Source: Zarea fungicola (taxonomy: Eukaryota; Ascomycota; Sordariomycetes; Hypocreales; Cordycipitaceae). Taken from it: DNA of 64,000 bases. The stretch is taken from positions 124,001-188,000 of the forward strand of contig FWCC01000016.1 in the NCBI GenBank assembly GCA_900169235.1, in the 5' to 3' direction. Of this stretch, positions 36,497-46,585 are shown piece after piece. Numbering within the stretch: position 1 is the first letter of the stretch; the number at the start of each line of letters is the position of its first letter. The notes under the pieces were generated by a model, which was given only the letters and a program-made list of their open reading frames with translations, was not told the origin of the DNA and searched no databases. A program made the translations under genes and the position numbers.

Positions 36497-39400
36497 GATT
36501 CCTCCGGCCAAGAAATTTGCTCCGGGATGAGCAGGAGCTTAGAAGCTATCATCCATAAAACTTAAGTTCACTGCGAGGAGCTACGTCCCGATTATGGACA
36601 ATTTGATGCGGCAATGTGGTGGCGGCAATGTTGCGCTTCGATCAAACACGTATGCCACCCGTCGATGGGCTACTGCCAGGGTACGTACCTACCTCGTAGT
36701 TGAGGCCGGCAGAATTCTTCACCGCCTACACAGCTTCACGTGTCGCTGTAGTTCATGCGAAGTGATGATAATTCTCCACGGTCACCGCCATCTCCAGTAA
36801 ATGTCACAGAAGACTTTCGTCCTTCTTTTACAGAATTATGGAACTTCTCTCATTACGCTCGTCAATCCTGTCAGCTATTGTTTGACGCCAAAGGCAGGGA
36901 GGGACCTCACTACTTGTGGTTCCACATACAGCTCCAATATAGATCGCACGAAACTCACGCAATGCTGTAGCTGATTTCACCACAAATCCATAGGGGGCTC
37001 ACTTTGCGACTAATCCAAATTCCGCCAGAGCCAACCCTGCTCGCTTTCTTCAGACTCCCACTGGTAATGGTAAGCTCTAGTGCCACCAGGTACAACCTTT
37101 CCAGCACCTACAAAGTCGTATGATTCCAGTGCGGTTGAACACAAGCGCTCTTCAGTCGGATTCGGTTATTGCAGAAACTCTCCATTGCTACAACCAACTC
37201 GGGCGTCTTCGTGAGAAACGGACGGCAGCGGTGAATGCAACCCGCTGGGGAAGGAACCTAATCAACAAGTGGAATTCATAGGGCCTGAACTACAAAAGAT
37301 CCTGTCCCAAGTAGCCGGATCGCGATTAGGCAAAAACAGGTTTGCTACTAGACACGAGTGTAACATTGCACACAACTTGGTCGCGGTGATTGACGGGCGG
37401 CTCGGCCCACTCCAAGGGATTCCAGCTGTCTTGCAATTGTATTGGCAGCAAAGCAACCCTCTGAGTGCAGTCCGGCCTCTGTTGGCTGCTTTTACGAAAA
37501 TCTAGTTCCGTTGACATCGGTCAATCCCAATAGGCACCAACACCCCAAGTCCTTTTGCACGTACTACTCAACGTAGATAACACCTAAGGTCCTCACTATA
37601 CACTAAATAAAACAGGAGGCTACGTATGGAGAAGGCTTTGTTGGGGATTAGGCCAGATAAGATGCCGCGAACTATCTCCACCGAGCTCTCCTTAGCATGT
37701 GGCATGTGGCACGAGAGCATTTGCAGTAGCATAACAGTAAGCCGTAGTTTGGTTCAAAGATAGCACGTCAAAATCACATCCAAGTATGGCTAGGAGCGAC
37801 ATTGCCGAATCAGGATTGTCGTGAGGTTGATGGCATGGGTCCCCCATAATAGCCGCTTATGGTAGATGACCATCGCAAATTGGATAGCTACAAGGAAACG
37901 TTTGCTCCTTTGCCACCAATTGCAAAGGAACTTTTGATCACGCCCCCTTCAGCCATACCATAAGGTCAGGACCCCCATTCAAACGGCGCCACCCCGGATG
38001 GCAGCGGCGTATTGCGCCTCGTTGACAGACCCAACGGAGGAATGGTCGTCTGCCACCTATTTCAAGAGCTTAAAGTAGAGGTCTTTTTTTCGGCATCTTG
38101 GGATCTTTGTGAAAAGGCGCTTCTTGGCACGGATATGTTGAACCACAATCCGGCATGCCAAGCCACCTGATTACTGTTCGCCAGCGCCGCGCCAAGGCCA
38201 CCAGAACAGGTTACCTTCAGCCTCTCAAGCAAAAGAACTTCTGTCAATCTACGAAAGTACTTTATCTGGAAAGTCGCGCGATACCGAATGTTTTTATATG
38301 CGTCCGAGTGATATCATCAGGCGGGTCAGCTGGTGAAATTGTAGTAGTTGGATCGCTCTCGTCTACGTGTAAGTCCCTACTGAGATTTTTATTGAGAGCC
38401 CTACGACAATTGGGTTTACGGGAGCGGTTTCTAGTTCTTGAGCTATTTATTTAGTAGAATTACCATTTGACTCTTTTCATTCACTTATTTTCTTCAGTTC
38501 CTTTCTTTTGTAAGATATCTCGAATACTGCGCCGCCGTAAGTTTTGAAGCGACGATTACTTGTCCTTGGCCGAACTACCTCCTCCATCACATATTGGGGT
38601 TCGCAGCCTGCTCGCCAGTTTCCTATTTTACATTGCCCTCCGAATTGCAGCCTTAACTACTAGCGTTTCCTGTCTGACATGAATGGCCAACGCAAAAAAA
38701 ATACCCGGCGTGTGGTTAGCACAGAGAAGTGAACGAGGTCGGGGTTCTGGTAATTCAATCATTGGGGGCTCACAAACGTACTCTTGTACTCCAAACGGAG
38801 TACATTTGGAATTTACCGCTGGCTAGCTTCTCTACTCTGATAGTGACTTTCCTTATTCGGCCTGGTGGCCGGTGAGCCTGTGCCGGCTACTGTTGGAATC
38901 CTGTTTCGGAGGCAGTCCGTCTGTTGCACCCCTCTCCAAATGCATGCTCCAGCCACCTCAGAAACTTTAAAAAAAAAAATAACTTTAATTTTATGTCCAT
39001 TTTCTGAGCTATTGATCATTTGGAGCAGTACCACTCGGCGCTTTAGCTACAGCAGGGATAATGCCTTCGAAGAACTACTTGTTAGAGTACTGGGCTTGAA
39101 GTAGATAAGCAGGCATCCTCTTACCCAAAGTTTCCATTTGAGTGTCAAGTTCTGTGCCCGGGCATTTCCCACTAGGTTCGTTATCCTTGCTTCTTGGCAG
39201 CAAGCAGGCCTTGGCGCCGAGAGATCACCCACACACCATAATACACCAGGCGCATGTCAGATTACTCACTTCTTCGCCTAGGAAGACAAAATGCCCTCGG
39301 AAATGGTTTGCAGCACTGCTACCAGTTGATGGTAACTTTAAATCTCAGTCAGTTACAATGCCGTGATTCATGGGAGGAAATGTTCTCTAGCGCGGATGCG

Positions 39401-40811
39401 GGTTGCGCCGGTGGGTATTGCACGATAAAAACGCCATTTTGCACCCCTCTCACGTCTGGCCCTTTCGCTCAACTGGCACCGCAAAAGTTCCTACCAGCCG
39501 GTGTAACTCGTCCTCTTCAGGGGCCGCTCAACTTTGTGGCTTGCCCAAGCAGTCGCCGAGGCGTCAGATCTAGCCAAGCAAGCAAAACCCGTATCGCCAT
39601 GCAATGGCCAAGCCGGCAACAATGCAATGCCCAGACAACAGTGAAAAGGTTTGAACATGTTAAACCCGGAAGATTGATTTCTGGGCAGCTGCCAAGGCAA
39701 CCGATGCTACTGATTCCTGGTTAAAGGGATGTACGTTACTCAGTGCGCTAGCCGAGCCAAAGCATTGATGTACAAGACTGCGCTGGACTCTCCTACCCAC
39801 CACCACTGTTGGGCGACGACATACGACGGGTTCTGTCTCGTCCCTGGTTTGTCAGTCCCTGCGACATGAGAAAAATCGATTCCGCCTCAGCTGACGACCA
39901 TCACACGTAGAATGAGGTGCTTTTGCAGCTTCCTATGCAGGCAACTGGGGCATGCATTCACGTGGGCGAGATACAAAGTAGCTTTTTATTGTCTGTATTA
40001 CAGGTATATTCAGCGAAGGACTAACTGGAGGAGGATAACCCCTGCGGGAGGCGTTGCGCTTGCTTTCTCTCATTACAAAAGTTCCTGCGGCTAGTCGCAT
40101 TACCAGTATTAGTTCATTTTTCTTGTCTCTGACCTCCGATGCACTGGTCCCATTCCCCTGCTCAGACGTCGCCAGACGAGAAGTGATTGGCGCCGCTAAT
40201 TAACACCTTATCTGCCAAGCCTAAATTTACCAGGATTATACGCTAGTGATTGGACTGGCTGACAGGAAAACTGTATCCTGTTGGCTACGACATATGGGCT
40301 GTGGACACCCCCAAAAAGCCATCGCAGCGACTGTGGCTTCACACCATCCTAGGTCGTGGTCGAGGCCAAGCCGTCCGTCCCACACAACCTGCAGCAAAGA
40401 GCCGGGTTACTTGCATTGATAGACATGGCAGATAGTGACCCAGACAATAGTGCAGAGTAACTGCTCTGTACTCCGTAGAGGCCAGTCTCTTTGCAAATTC
40501 CCGTCTTGTCCATTTATAGAAGGTCGACTCTGGAGGACGCCTCAAGAACGCCACTGTTGTCTGGGGCCGTGTGGCAATCTATTCTGGTTGGAAGCTGGTG
40601 GTGCAACTACCATGAGCCGACATGGCATGGTAAAATGAACGAGGCGGGCTTGCATGACTGCAGTTCCTACGCACACCCTCCCTAATTCAGGGCCTTCATA
40701 AGAACTCCAAGTTTCCTCCGTCTTCTGTTGTTTTGAATAGCACCGTCTTACTTTTACTTTGGTCACGCCAATACAAGTCGCCATCAACTCGCATTGACCA
40801 GCTTCTTGAGG
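36497..40811. other. Gene-poor 4.3 kb region
   Basis: The longest gap in the window without a recognisable gene, lying between divergently transcribed MON2 and the OPT gene, so it holds two promoters. Open frames at 36755-36970, 37269-37505 and 39254-39724 were read and match nothing I know. Short words of the TACGGAGTA type occur at 38786-38803 and 40469-40477. Decayed sequence cannot be excluded. Confidence 0.5.
38786..38803. repeat. Short inverted repeat GTACTCC-AAAC-GGAGTAC
   Basis: Perfect 7-bp arms around a 4-bp spacer, built from the same word (GGAGTAC) that recurs in other intergenic parts of this window. Confidence 0.85.
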
Positions 40812-43649
40812 ATGGCTGACTATACTGAGAAGCGTAGCGAGGTCGCTGCCGCTCATCAGGAGCCGACTGGTGGTATTATCAATGAAAAGATTGTAAGAAC
40901 GAGACTCGGCTCCAGCGCATCGACCTCCTCTTCGTGGCTAACCAATTAACGAAAGGGTGTACACGAGACATTTGATCCGGCGCTCGCAACAGCCGACGAT
41001 GACCTTGCTGAGCATGATCTCAATGTCACCGAGGACGATCTTCTGGAGGCCAAGGAGCTCGCCGCCACCTTTACACTGGAAGGCACTCGCACCGTATGGG
41101 GTTCTATTCGCTCTGCAAAGTCACTTCTATTCCCCAACTAACTCATATTTCCACAGCTCATGGCCCAGGTGCATAAGATTCACGCACGCGATCCCAACTT
41201 TCCTCAGACAATTCTGGAGCGTATCGAACAGTTTCTACGTAAGTTTTGTTTCATTCAAATATAGCAGGCATTGTCTAATTTAGCTGGTTCAGATAATGAT
41301 GATGTTTTCGAGAACCCTGAGAAGCATGAACAGCTTATTGCGGAGATGAAGATTGAGGCTGCCCTCATCACCAACAATTCGCCATACGCCGAAGTGCGCG
41401 CCGTCGTCAGTAACACAGACGACCCTACCATGCCCTGCTCAACTATTCGTGCCTGGGTTATCGGTATATTCTTCTCTGTCGCTGTTGCCTTTATCAATGG
41501 CTTCTTCGAGATTCGCCAGCCGGCCATCTCTGTCACTGCCAATGTTCCCCAGCTGCTCGCCTACCCCGTTGGAAAGCTCTTCGAAAAAATTCTTCCAGAT
41601 GTCGGAATCACCCTCTTCGGCGTCCGTCATAGCCTAAACCCTGGTCCCTTTAACAAGAAGGAGCATATGCTCATTACTATTATGGCCTCCATCTCAAAGT
41701 CGTCTCCCTACACTACCTATATCATCTGGATTCAATATCTTCCCCAATTCTTTAACCAGACTTGGGCTCTGAGCTTTGGATACCAGCTCCTCATCGCTCT
41801 CTCGACCAACTTCATCGGCTACAGTCTTGCCGGCATCTGCCGACGATTTCTTGTTTACCCATCTTATTGTGTCTGGCCTCAGTCTCTCGTCACGATCGCT
41901 CTCAACTCAGCCTTCCACTCGGATACAAACCCTGCTGTGGCCGGTCCATTTGGCTCCTTCTGGCGCATGAGTCGTCTTAAGTTCTTCGTCTTGGCCTTTA
42001 CTGCCATGTTTGTCTGGTTCTGGTTCCCTAATTACATTATGGGGGCTCTTGCCTACTTCTCTTGGATGACCTGGATTGCACCCGACAATGCCAAGCTTGC
42101 TGTCATCACTGGTGGTTTCAGCGGCCTCGGTTTGAACCCTCTTCCCACCTTTGACTGGAACATTGTTACATACCTTTGGGACCCTCTGATGCTGCCCTTC
42201 TTCAGTATCGCAAACAATTTCGCTGGCATGGCCATTACCCTACCCGTCATTGCTGCCATGTACTACAGCAACGTTTGGGGCGGCGCCTATCTCCCTGTCA
42301 ACTCGAACAAGCCGTACGATCGCTTTGGCAAGCGCTACAATGTCACTAGAATTCTGGATGACCGCGGCATCATTGATCTCGAGAAATACCATGCCTACTC
42401 TCCTCCTTACCTCTCTTCTGCCAACACGGTTGTCTACATGATTTTCTTTGCTGCGTATAGTGCTGTCGTCACATATGCCGCTCTCTACCATCGCACTGAG
42501 ATCATGATGGGCTTCCGCGACCTCATCAACAGCTTCCGTCCGTCCAAGAGAAAGGAGATTGAGGAGGGCCGAGTTCTCGATGTCCACAACCGTTTGATGA
42601 AGGCCTACAAGGAAGTCCCCGAGTGGTGGTACATGATTACTCTTGCATTTGCTGTCGCCGTTGGCTGTGCCGCCATCGCTCACTATCCTACCTACACTTC
42701 TGTTGGTGTCGTCTTCTACGGCATCATTTTGTGCCTCATTTTTGTTGTCCCGGTCGGCATCGTATACTCGATGACTGGTGTTGAGGTCACACTGAACGTT
42801 CTTGCCGAGTTTATCGGCGGCTCGTTCGTCGAGGGCAACGCTCTGGCTATGTGCTTCTTCAAGTCGTACGGCTATGTTACCTGCGCTCACGCCCTGGCGT
42901 TCAGTAATGATCTGAAGCTTGCGCATTATGTTAAGATTGCTCCTCGCTTCACCTTCTTTGCACAGATGGTTCCCAGTCTCGTGACTACCTTTGTCTACAT
43001 TGGTATCGTCCAGTTCCAGGTGCACCTGAAGGATGTCTGCACTGCTAACGCTCCCTTCCGCTTCCTCTGCCCCGGTGTCAACACCTTCTTCACTGCTGCC
43101 GTTCTCTGGGGCACCGTTGGCCCCAAGAGACTCTGGGGTGTCGGCGGAACATACTCGGTCACCCTTCTTGGATTCCCTCTTGGCTGTGCTGTCGTCATTA
43201 TCTTCTGGCTCGCTGGTAAGAAGTGGCCTAAGAGTGCTTTCCTCCGTAACGTTCACCCTGTCGTCATGATGAACGGTGGTCTGTCGTGGGCCCCTTACAA
43301 CATTTCACAGATGTGGCCTGCTGTTCCTGTTGCTGCCTTTTCATGGCTATTTGTTCGCAAGCGATTCCTTGGCTTCTGGTCCAAGGTAGGTTATTACCTC
43401 TGTCTATCTTTAACAGTAACTGATACTAACTGTTCGCTTTTCTAGTACAACTTTGTGCTTTCCGCTGCCTTTTCTGCCGGCATGGCCATCTCTGGATTGA
43501 TTCAGTTCTTCGGCTTGGCCTACAGCGACATTCAGTTCGACTGGTGGGGCAACTCTGTCGTCGGCTCTGGCTGCGACGACGGTGTATCATGCCCTCACAT
43601 GGTGCTTGGCAAGGGCGAGTACTTTGGCCCCGGGCCTGGTCAGTTCTAA
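40812..43649 (+). CDS. OPT-family oligopeptide transporter
   Basis: Proton-coupled plasma-membrane importer for small peptides (tetra/pentapeptides or glutathione-like substrates), of the Isp4/OPT2 group. Five exons: 40812-40892, 40956-41093, 41157-41238, 41284-43385 and 43446-43649, 868 aa; GT-AG introns and phases agree. The cytosolic N-terminus ends with the family block DDVFENPEKHEQLIAEMK and SPYAEVRAVVSNTDDP. About 14-16 hydrophobic segments follow from TIRAWVIGIFFSVAVAF. Family motifs seen are NPGPFNKKEH and a GGLSWAPYNISQ block near the C-terminus, which closes with WWGN and CPHMVLGKGEYFGPGPG-like sequence. Codon use is strongly biased (C-ending codons), suggesting good expression. The exact substrate cannot be told from sequence. 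Confidence 0.95.
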
Positions 43650-44220
43650 TTCGCCTGAGCGCACAAAGTCGGGAAATGATGTTTTCTTTCCTTGTTTGAT
43701 GATTTAAATACCACTATTGAGCGAGTGAAGATGAACAAAATGAGCATGTAAAAGTACAAGTATATAGCTACCAATCGTAACGTGATGCATATGAACAATT
43801 CCTATTCCGCACACATTTGCATGGGTACATCCAAACGAAACAGAGGCCAACTCGAGTTGCGGGACTTGCAAGGCGCCCTGTTGCTCTAGCCCGGTAAAGT
43901 CCATCTGACCCGAACTTACCTATTTTCAAAAGGATTTTAAACTGTTGCCAAAGAATACAATCCTCATCATATAGAAATTTTGGCGGACATTTCCTATTCT
44001 TTTGCTTACAAGTTATACATTTCTTGCCTTCTTGCCCACTTTCTTCAATTAGTTTAAAAACTTTGATATTCCAATTTAAATAAAATGGGGGTCTTTTTTT
44101 TTTCTATGTATTGTCTTCTGCTGTACACGGGATATTATCTTGTACTGGCGTTGTAAATGTTTTCGAAGATTTGGTGTTGAAGTATAGGGCAAGGAGTGCA
44201 TACACAGCATAGTACTGTCC
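43650..44220. other. Intergenic region (3' flank of transporter gene)
   Basis: AT-rich sequence with the 3' UTR of the OPT gene. There is a T-rich stretch at 44094-44104. No gene is seen before the possible relic that starts at 44221. Confidence 0.5.
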
Positions 44221-44586
44221 CTATCTATACCTACAATACACCTCTCCAGGATTAACAACAGCTTTATTGTTGATCAATTCATGTTCGGGTACATTATCGG
44301 GTCGTTTCCCATTATTCCAGTAGGCAATAAAGCCTCGTGTTGATTGATATCGCGGTGGCATTTGGAAGTGATTGAGAACGGTTTGATGATAGTTCTCATT
44401 TGAATTGGGGATGCCTTTTTCTATCCAGACATGTTTATTAAGCGCATAGCGACTCTATAATTACATAAATGTGTATTGCATCAAGCAAGGCGCGCCATAG
44501 TTATGTGTATCCCGATTTTCGGCAGAATCACGATTCCACCTTTTCAGGACAGATGAGGTTGGTGAGTTGAGGACCGTGAGGTTAGG
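44221..44586 (-). pseudogene. Possible gene relic with two in-frame stops
   Basis: On the minus strand one frame reads 122 codons ending in TAG (44221-44223) and is broken only by TAA at 44461-44463 and TAG at 44455-44457, six bases apart. The translated blocks look like protein, for example LKRWNRDSAENRDTHNYGAP before and HVWIEKGIPNSNENYH and GFIAYWNNGKRPDNVPEHEL after the stops. There is no plausible start codon. The sequence TTTATGTAATTATAG could also be an intron end, which would make the second part a terminal exon. I do not recognise the family. Both stops could come from CAA and CAG by C-to-T changes in CpA context, as in repeat-induced point mutation, but this is inference from two sites only. 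Confidence 0.35.
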
Positions 44587-44963
44587 TCAGGTCAGCTCGC
44601 GAACTTGCCCACTCATGCCTCATTGCAGTTGGTGGCTGCTGGCCGGTGCAGTCCACCTCATTGCTTGTGTAGGCCACGTCGACAAGTCACTCACTAAAAT
44701 GAAATTTCATCACGCAGCGACGGCTCAATCTTATTAGATACAGTTCAATTATAGCACACTAATTAAGACTGACAAAAGTCTATATTAGGGAAACACATTT
44801 CGCATGAGTATAAGAGAAAGCTTCCACAGGATTGTCCCAGCCATCATGGCGAACTAGTAGAAATAAAAAGTAGATCTTAGGAAAATTGTAATTGTAATAA
44901 AAAACAATGAGAACAGAAATAAATTAAGGCAACAAAAACTTTTAGCACCAGGAACAGCACACT
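44587..44963. other. Intergenic region (3' flank of cpc-1 homologue)
   Basis: AT-rich, probably the 3' UTR and termination region of the minus-strand bZIP gene. No gene is seen. Confidence 0.5.
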
Positions 44964-45656
44964 TTATCGGGTACCAGATTGGGACAAAGCAATCTTCTTC
45001 CAGTGATCGCGCTCAGCTTCAAGCTTCGCAATCTTCTCCTCGAGCTCGTCAAAGCGGACAGCCTTGCGCTCACGCGACTTTCGGGCTGCGAGGGTATTGC
45101 GAGCTCGCTTCATAGCGACCACGTCGTTAGGATCTTCAACGATAATGGGGGGCAAAGGCTTGTCACGCTTGCGGGCGTTGACACCAGCGACAGAAGCGTG
45201 GCGGCCACCGCTCGTGGGTGAGCCGTTTGACTTGCGTCGGCTGCTGCCAGAAGCATTGCCAACAGAATCAGCATCAGAGCCAGGATTGGGGGAGTCCTCT
45301 GGGTTAACCATCTCAGGACCACTGGTGTCCTGAGGGAACAATGGGTACCAAGCGTCGCTCGGAGCCCCAAAGTCGGCAGACTCAAAGTTGGGAGAAACAT
45401 CGTAGCCATCAAAGTCGGGGGACTCATTGTAGATTGACGGTGAGGTCAAAGCAGTGAGAGCGGCTGAGTTGGGGGCGGACATGAAAGGCTCCTGGACCAA
45501 GAGATCCTGGGGCGAAACAGTTCCCAAGTTGGAGGAGCTGGAAATGCTGCCATTGAAGTCAAAGGATGGAACCGCGGGCGAAGAGAAGGCAGTGTGGGAT
45601 GCTCCACCATCAAAGATGGGGAGATCATCCAAAATAACATCTGCTGCGTTCATCAT
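44964..45656 (-). CDS. cpc-1: Cross-pathway control bZIP activator (GCN4/CPC1 homologue)
   Basis: Master activator of amino-acid biosynthetic genes under starvation, binding TGACTCA sites as a dimer in the nucleus. From the first in-frame AUG (45654-45656, MMNAADVILDDLP) the product is 230 aa, close to CpcA of Aspergillus (about 245) and CPC1 of Neurospora (about 270). The C-terminus is the bZIP: basic region KRARNTLAARKSRERK (about 183-198) with the GCN4-type N-x7-R pattern, followed by a short leucine zipper ending at IALSQSGTR. A Ser/Pro/Asp-rich activation region precedes it. The same frame stays open upstream for about 700 nt without AUG (see 45657-46367), and the leader has AUG uORFs. 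This matches what is known of N. crassa cpc-1, where near-cognate codons may start longer forms. No intron is seen. Confidence 0.93.
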   Translation of the reverse strand: MMNAADVILDDLPIFDGGASHTAFSSPAVPSFDFNGSISSSSNLGTVSPQDLLVQEPFMSAPNSAALTALTSPSIYNESPDFDGYDVSPNFESADFGAPSDAWYPLFPQDTSGPEMVNPEDSPNPGSDADSVGNASGSSRRKSNGSPTSGGRHASVAGVNARKRDKPLPPIIVEDPNDVVAMKRARNTLAARKSRERKAVRFDELEEKIAKLEAERDHWKKIALSQSGTR

Positions 45657-45936
45657 CGTGGCGGATTCGTCTACGTCACCGACGTTCTGATTAAACAGAG
45701 GAACGGGGGGACGGGCGCTGGAGGACCGTTGCTTCAGGGAAACGGTAGAGGACGGAGCCGAGGATGCGTAAAACTGATTTTGATTGGAGACACGGTTGGC
45801 GTTGACAGGGAAAGAAGGATGTCCAATAGCCTGGAGAATCTGAGCGACACGCTGATTTTGGATAGCGGATGCAGACTTCTCTAGACGATTGTGGTATGAG
45901 TGACGACGCTGACTGGACAGCGAAACCGAAGACCGA

Positions 45937-46059
45937 TTAGCGTTGCGAAGCGGAGGATTGTCGAACAGAACGAAGTCCTGATGAGGGCTTTGTGCTGGGC
46001 TCAGATGTGATGGGTGCTCGGGTGGTGCCGGCAGGCTTGAAGCTGATTGGGGAAGCCAT
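45937..46059 (-). promoter_or_regulatory. uORF2 of the cpc-1 homologue (41 codons including stop)
   Basis: AUG at complement 46057-46059, stop TAA at 45937-45939, in a different frame from the bZIP. It encodes 40 aa beginning MASPISFKPAGTTRAP. It ends about 280 nt before the main AUG. Its size and place resemble the inhibitory uORF2 of N. crassa cpc-1, which plays the role of GCN4 uORF4 by blocking main-frame initiation unless the ternary complex is limiting. Confidence 0.75.
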
Positions 46060-46260
46060 GTTGACTGGGAATCCGTGGTGAAGACTGGGAAGTCTTGAGA
46101 GGAAATGTTTGCGGTTGTAGGAGAACTTGAGCTGAAGCTGTTCAAAGCGGTGCTATAGTCCAGGTCGACCAAAGGGTGAGCTGAACGAGGGGAAGATTGA
46201 GTGGAGTAAATAGTGTTTATGTCTAAAGACTGAATTTTGACGGTTTCAATGGGGTAGCTC

Positions 46261-46398
46261 TCAAAAAAGAGGTGATTTATCGCATCTTGAAGGCGGCCTG
46301 AGGCGCTGTGAATATTGTAATGTGTATGTATGATTGTGTTTGGGGGTGAGGAGAAAGAGAAAACCAAAAGTGTGGGCGACGAAAAAACCTGGGGACAT
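46261..46398 (-). promoter_or_regulatory. Upstream uORF in cpc-1 leader (46 codons including stop)
   Basis: First AUG of the putative leader, complement 46396-46398, stop TGA at 46261-46263, encoding 45 aa (MSPGFFVAHTFGF...). It is in a different frame from the bZIP. By position it may act as uORF1, after which ribosomes resume scanning. It is longer than the uORF1 reported in N. crassa, so equivalence is an inference. Confidence 0.55.
46277..46285 (-). promoter_or_regulatory. Three-codon minimal uORF ATG CGA TAA
   Basis: A start codon followed by one sense codon and a stop, nested within the longer uORF in another frame. Very short uORFs of this kind favour reinitiation in GCN4-type leaders, so this may be the functional uORF1. 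Confidence 0.5.
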
Positions 46399-46578
46399 TA
46401 TGTATTTCTCAGGCACCAATCCTCGGGGTGGACGGCAAGCCCGTGATAGGTACCTGGAGATGAAGCAGGAGCGGCTACGGCACTAGCTGCGATGCTGCAA
46501 TCTGAGCAGCGTAATTCGCTAGGCTGCTACCGAGAAAGAAGGTACCTCCTCTCAAGGGCTGGCGGTGGAGTCTGGCAA

Positions 46579-46585
46579 TGAGTCA
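46579..46585. promoter_or_regulatory. TGAGTCA cross-pathway control element upstream of cpc-1
   Basis: Exact match to the TGASTCA site bound by GCN4/CpcA/CPC1, located about 180 bp upstream of the first uORF AUG. Its place in the gene's own promoter suggests autoregulation, as known for the Aspergillus homologue. Confidence 0.6.

Larger units (their letters stand above)
45657..46367 (-). other. AUG-less in-frame N-terminal extension of the cpc-1 homologue
   Basis: The frame of the bZIP gene runs upstream for another 237 codons without a stop or AUG. The peptide is protein-like with strong third-position bias and includes HPLVDLDYSTALNSFSS, SPHQDFVLFDNPPLR and RRHSYHNRLEKSASAI. No splice donor linking it to an upstream AUG was found. 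Conserved extensions of this sort, possibly started at near-cognate codons, are established for cpc-1 homologues of Pezizomycotina. The exact start codon here is unknown; 46367 is a TTG and only marks how far the frame can be followed. Confidence 0.75.

Noticed and set aside
36755..36970. 72-codon frame with somewhat protein-like composition (ELWNFSHYARQSCQ)
   Set aside because: Too short, without supporting splice signals or recognisable family; kept only as a weak possibility.
39254..39724. 156-codon frame in the 4.3 kb spacer
   Set aside because: No protein-like pattern, no codon bias and no family resemblance.
39800..39840. ACATACGAC, like the start of fungal 5S rRNA
   Set aside because: The following bases do not continue as 5S rRNA.
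42240..43256. 338-codon open frame antisense to the OPT transporter
   Set aside because: It mirrors the strong codon bias of the transporter gene; the acidic, repetitive peptide has no domain and begins inside the exon.
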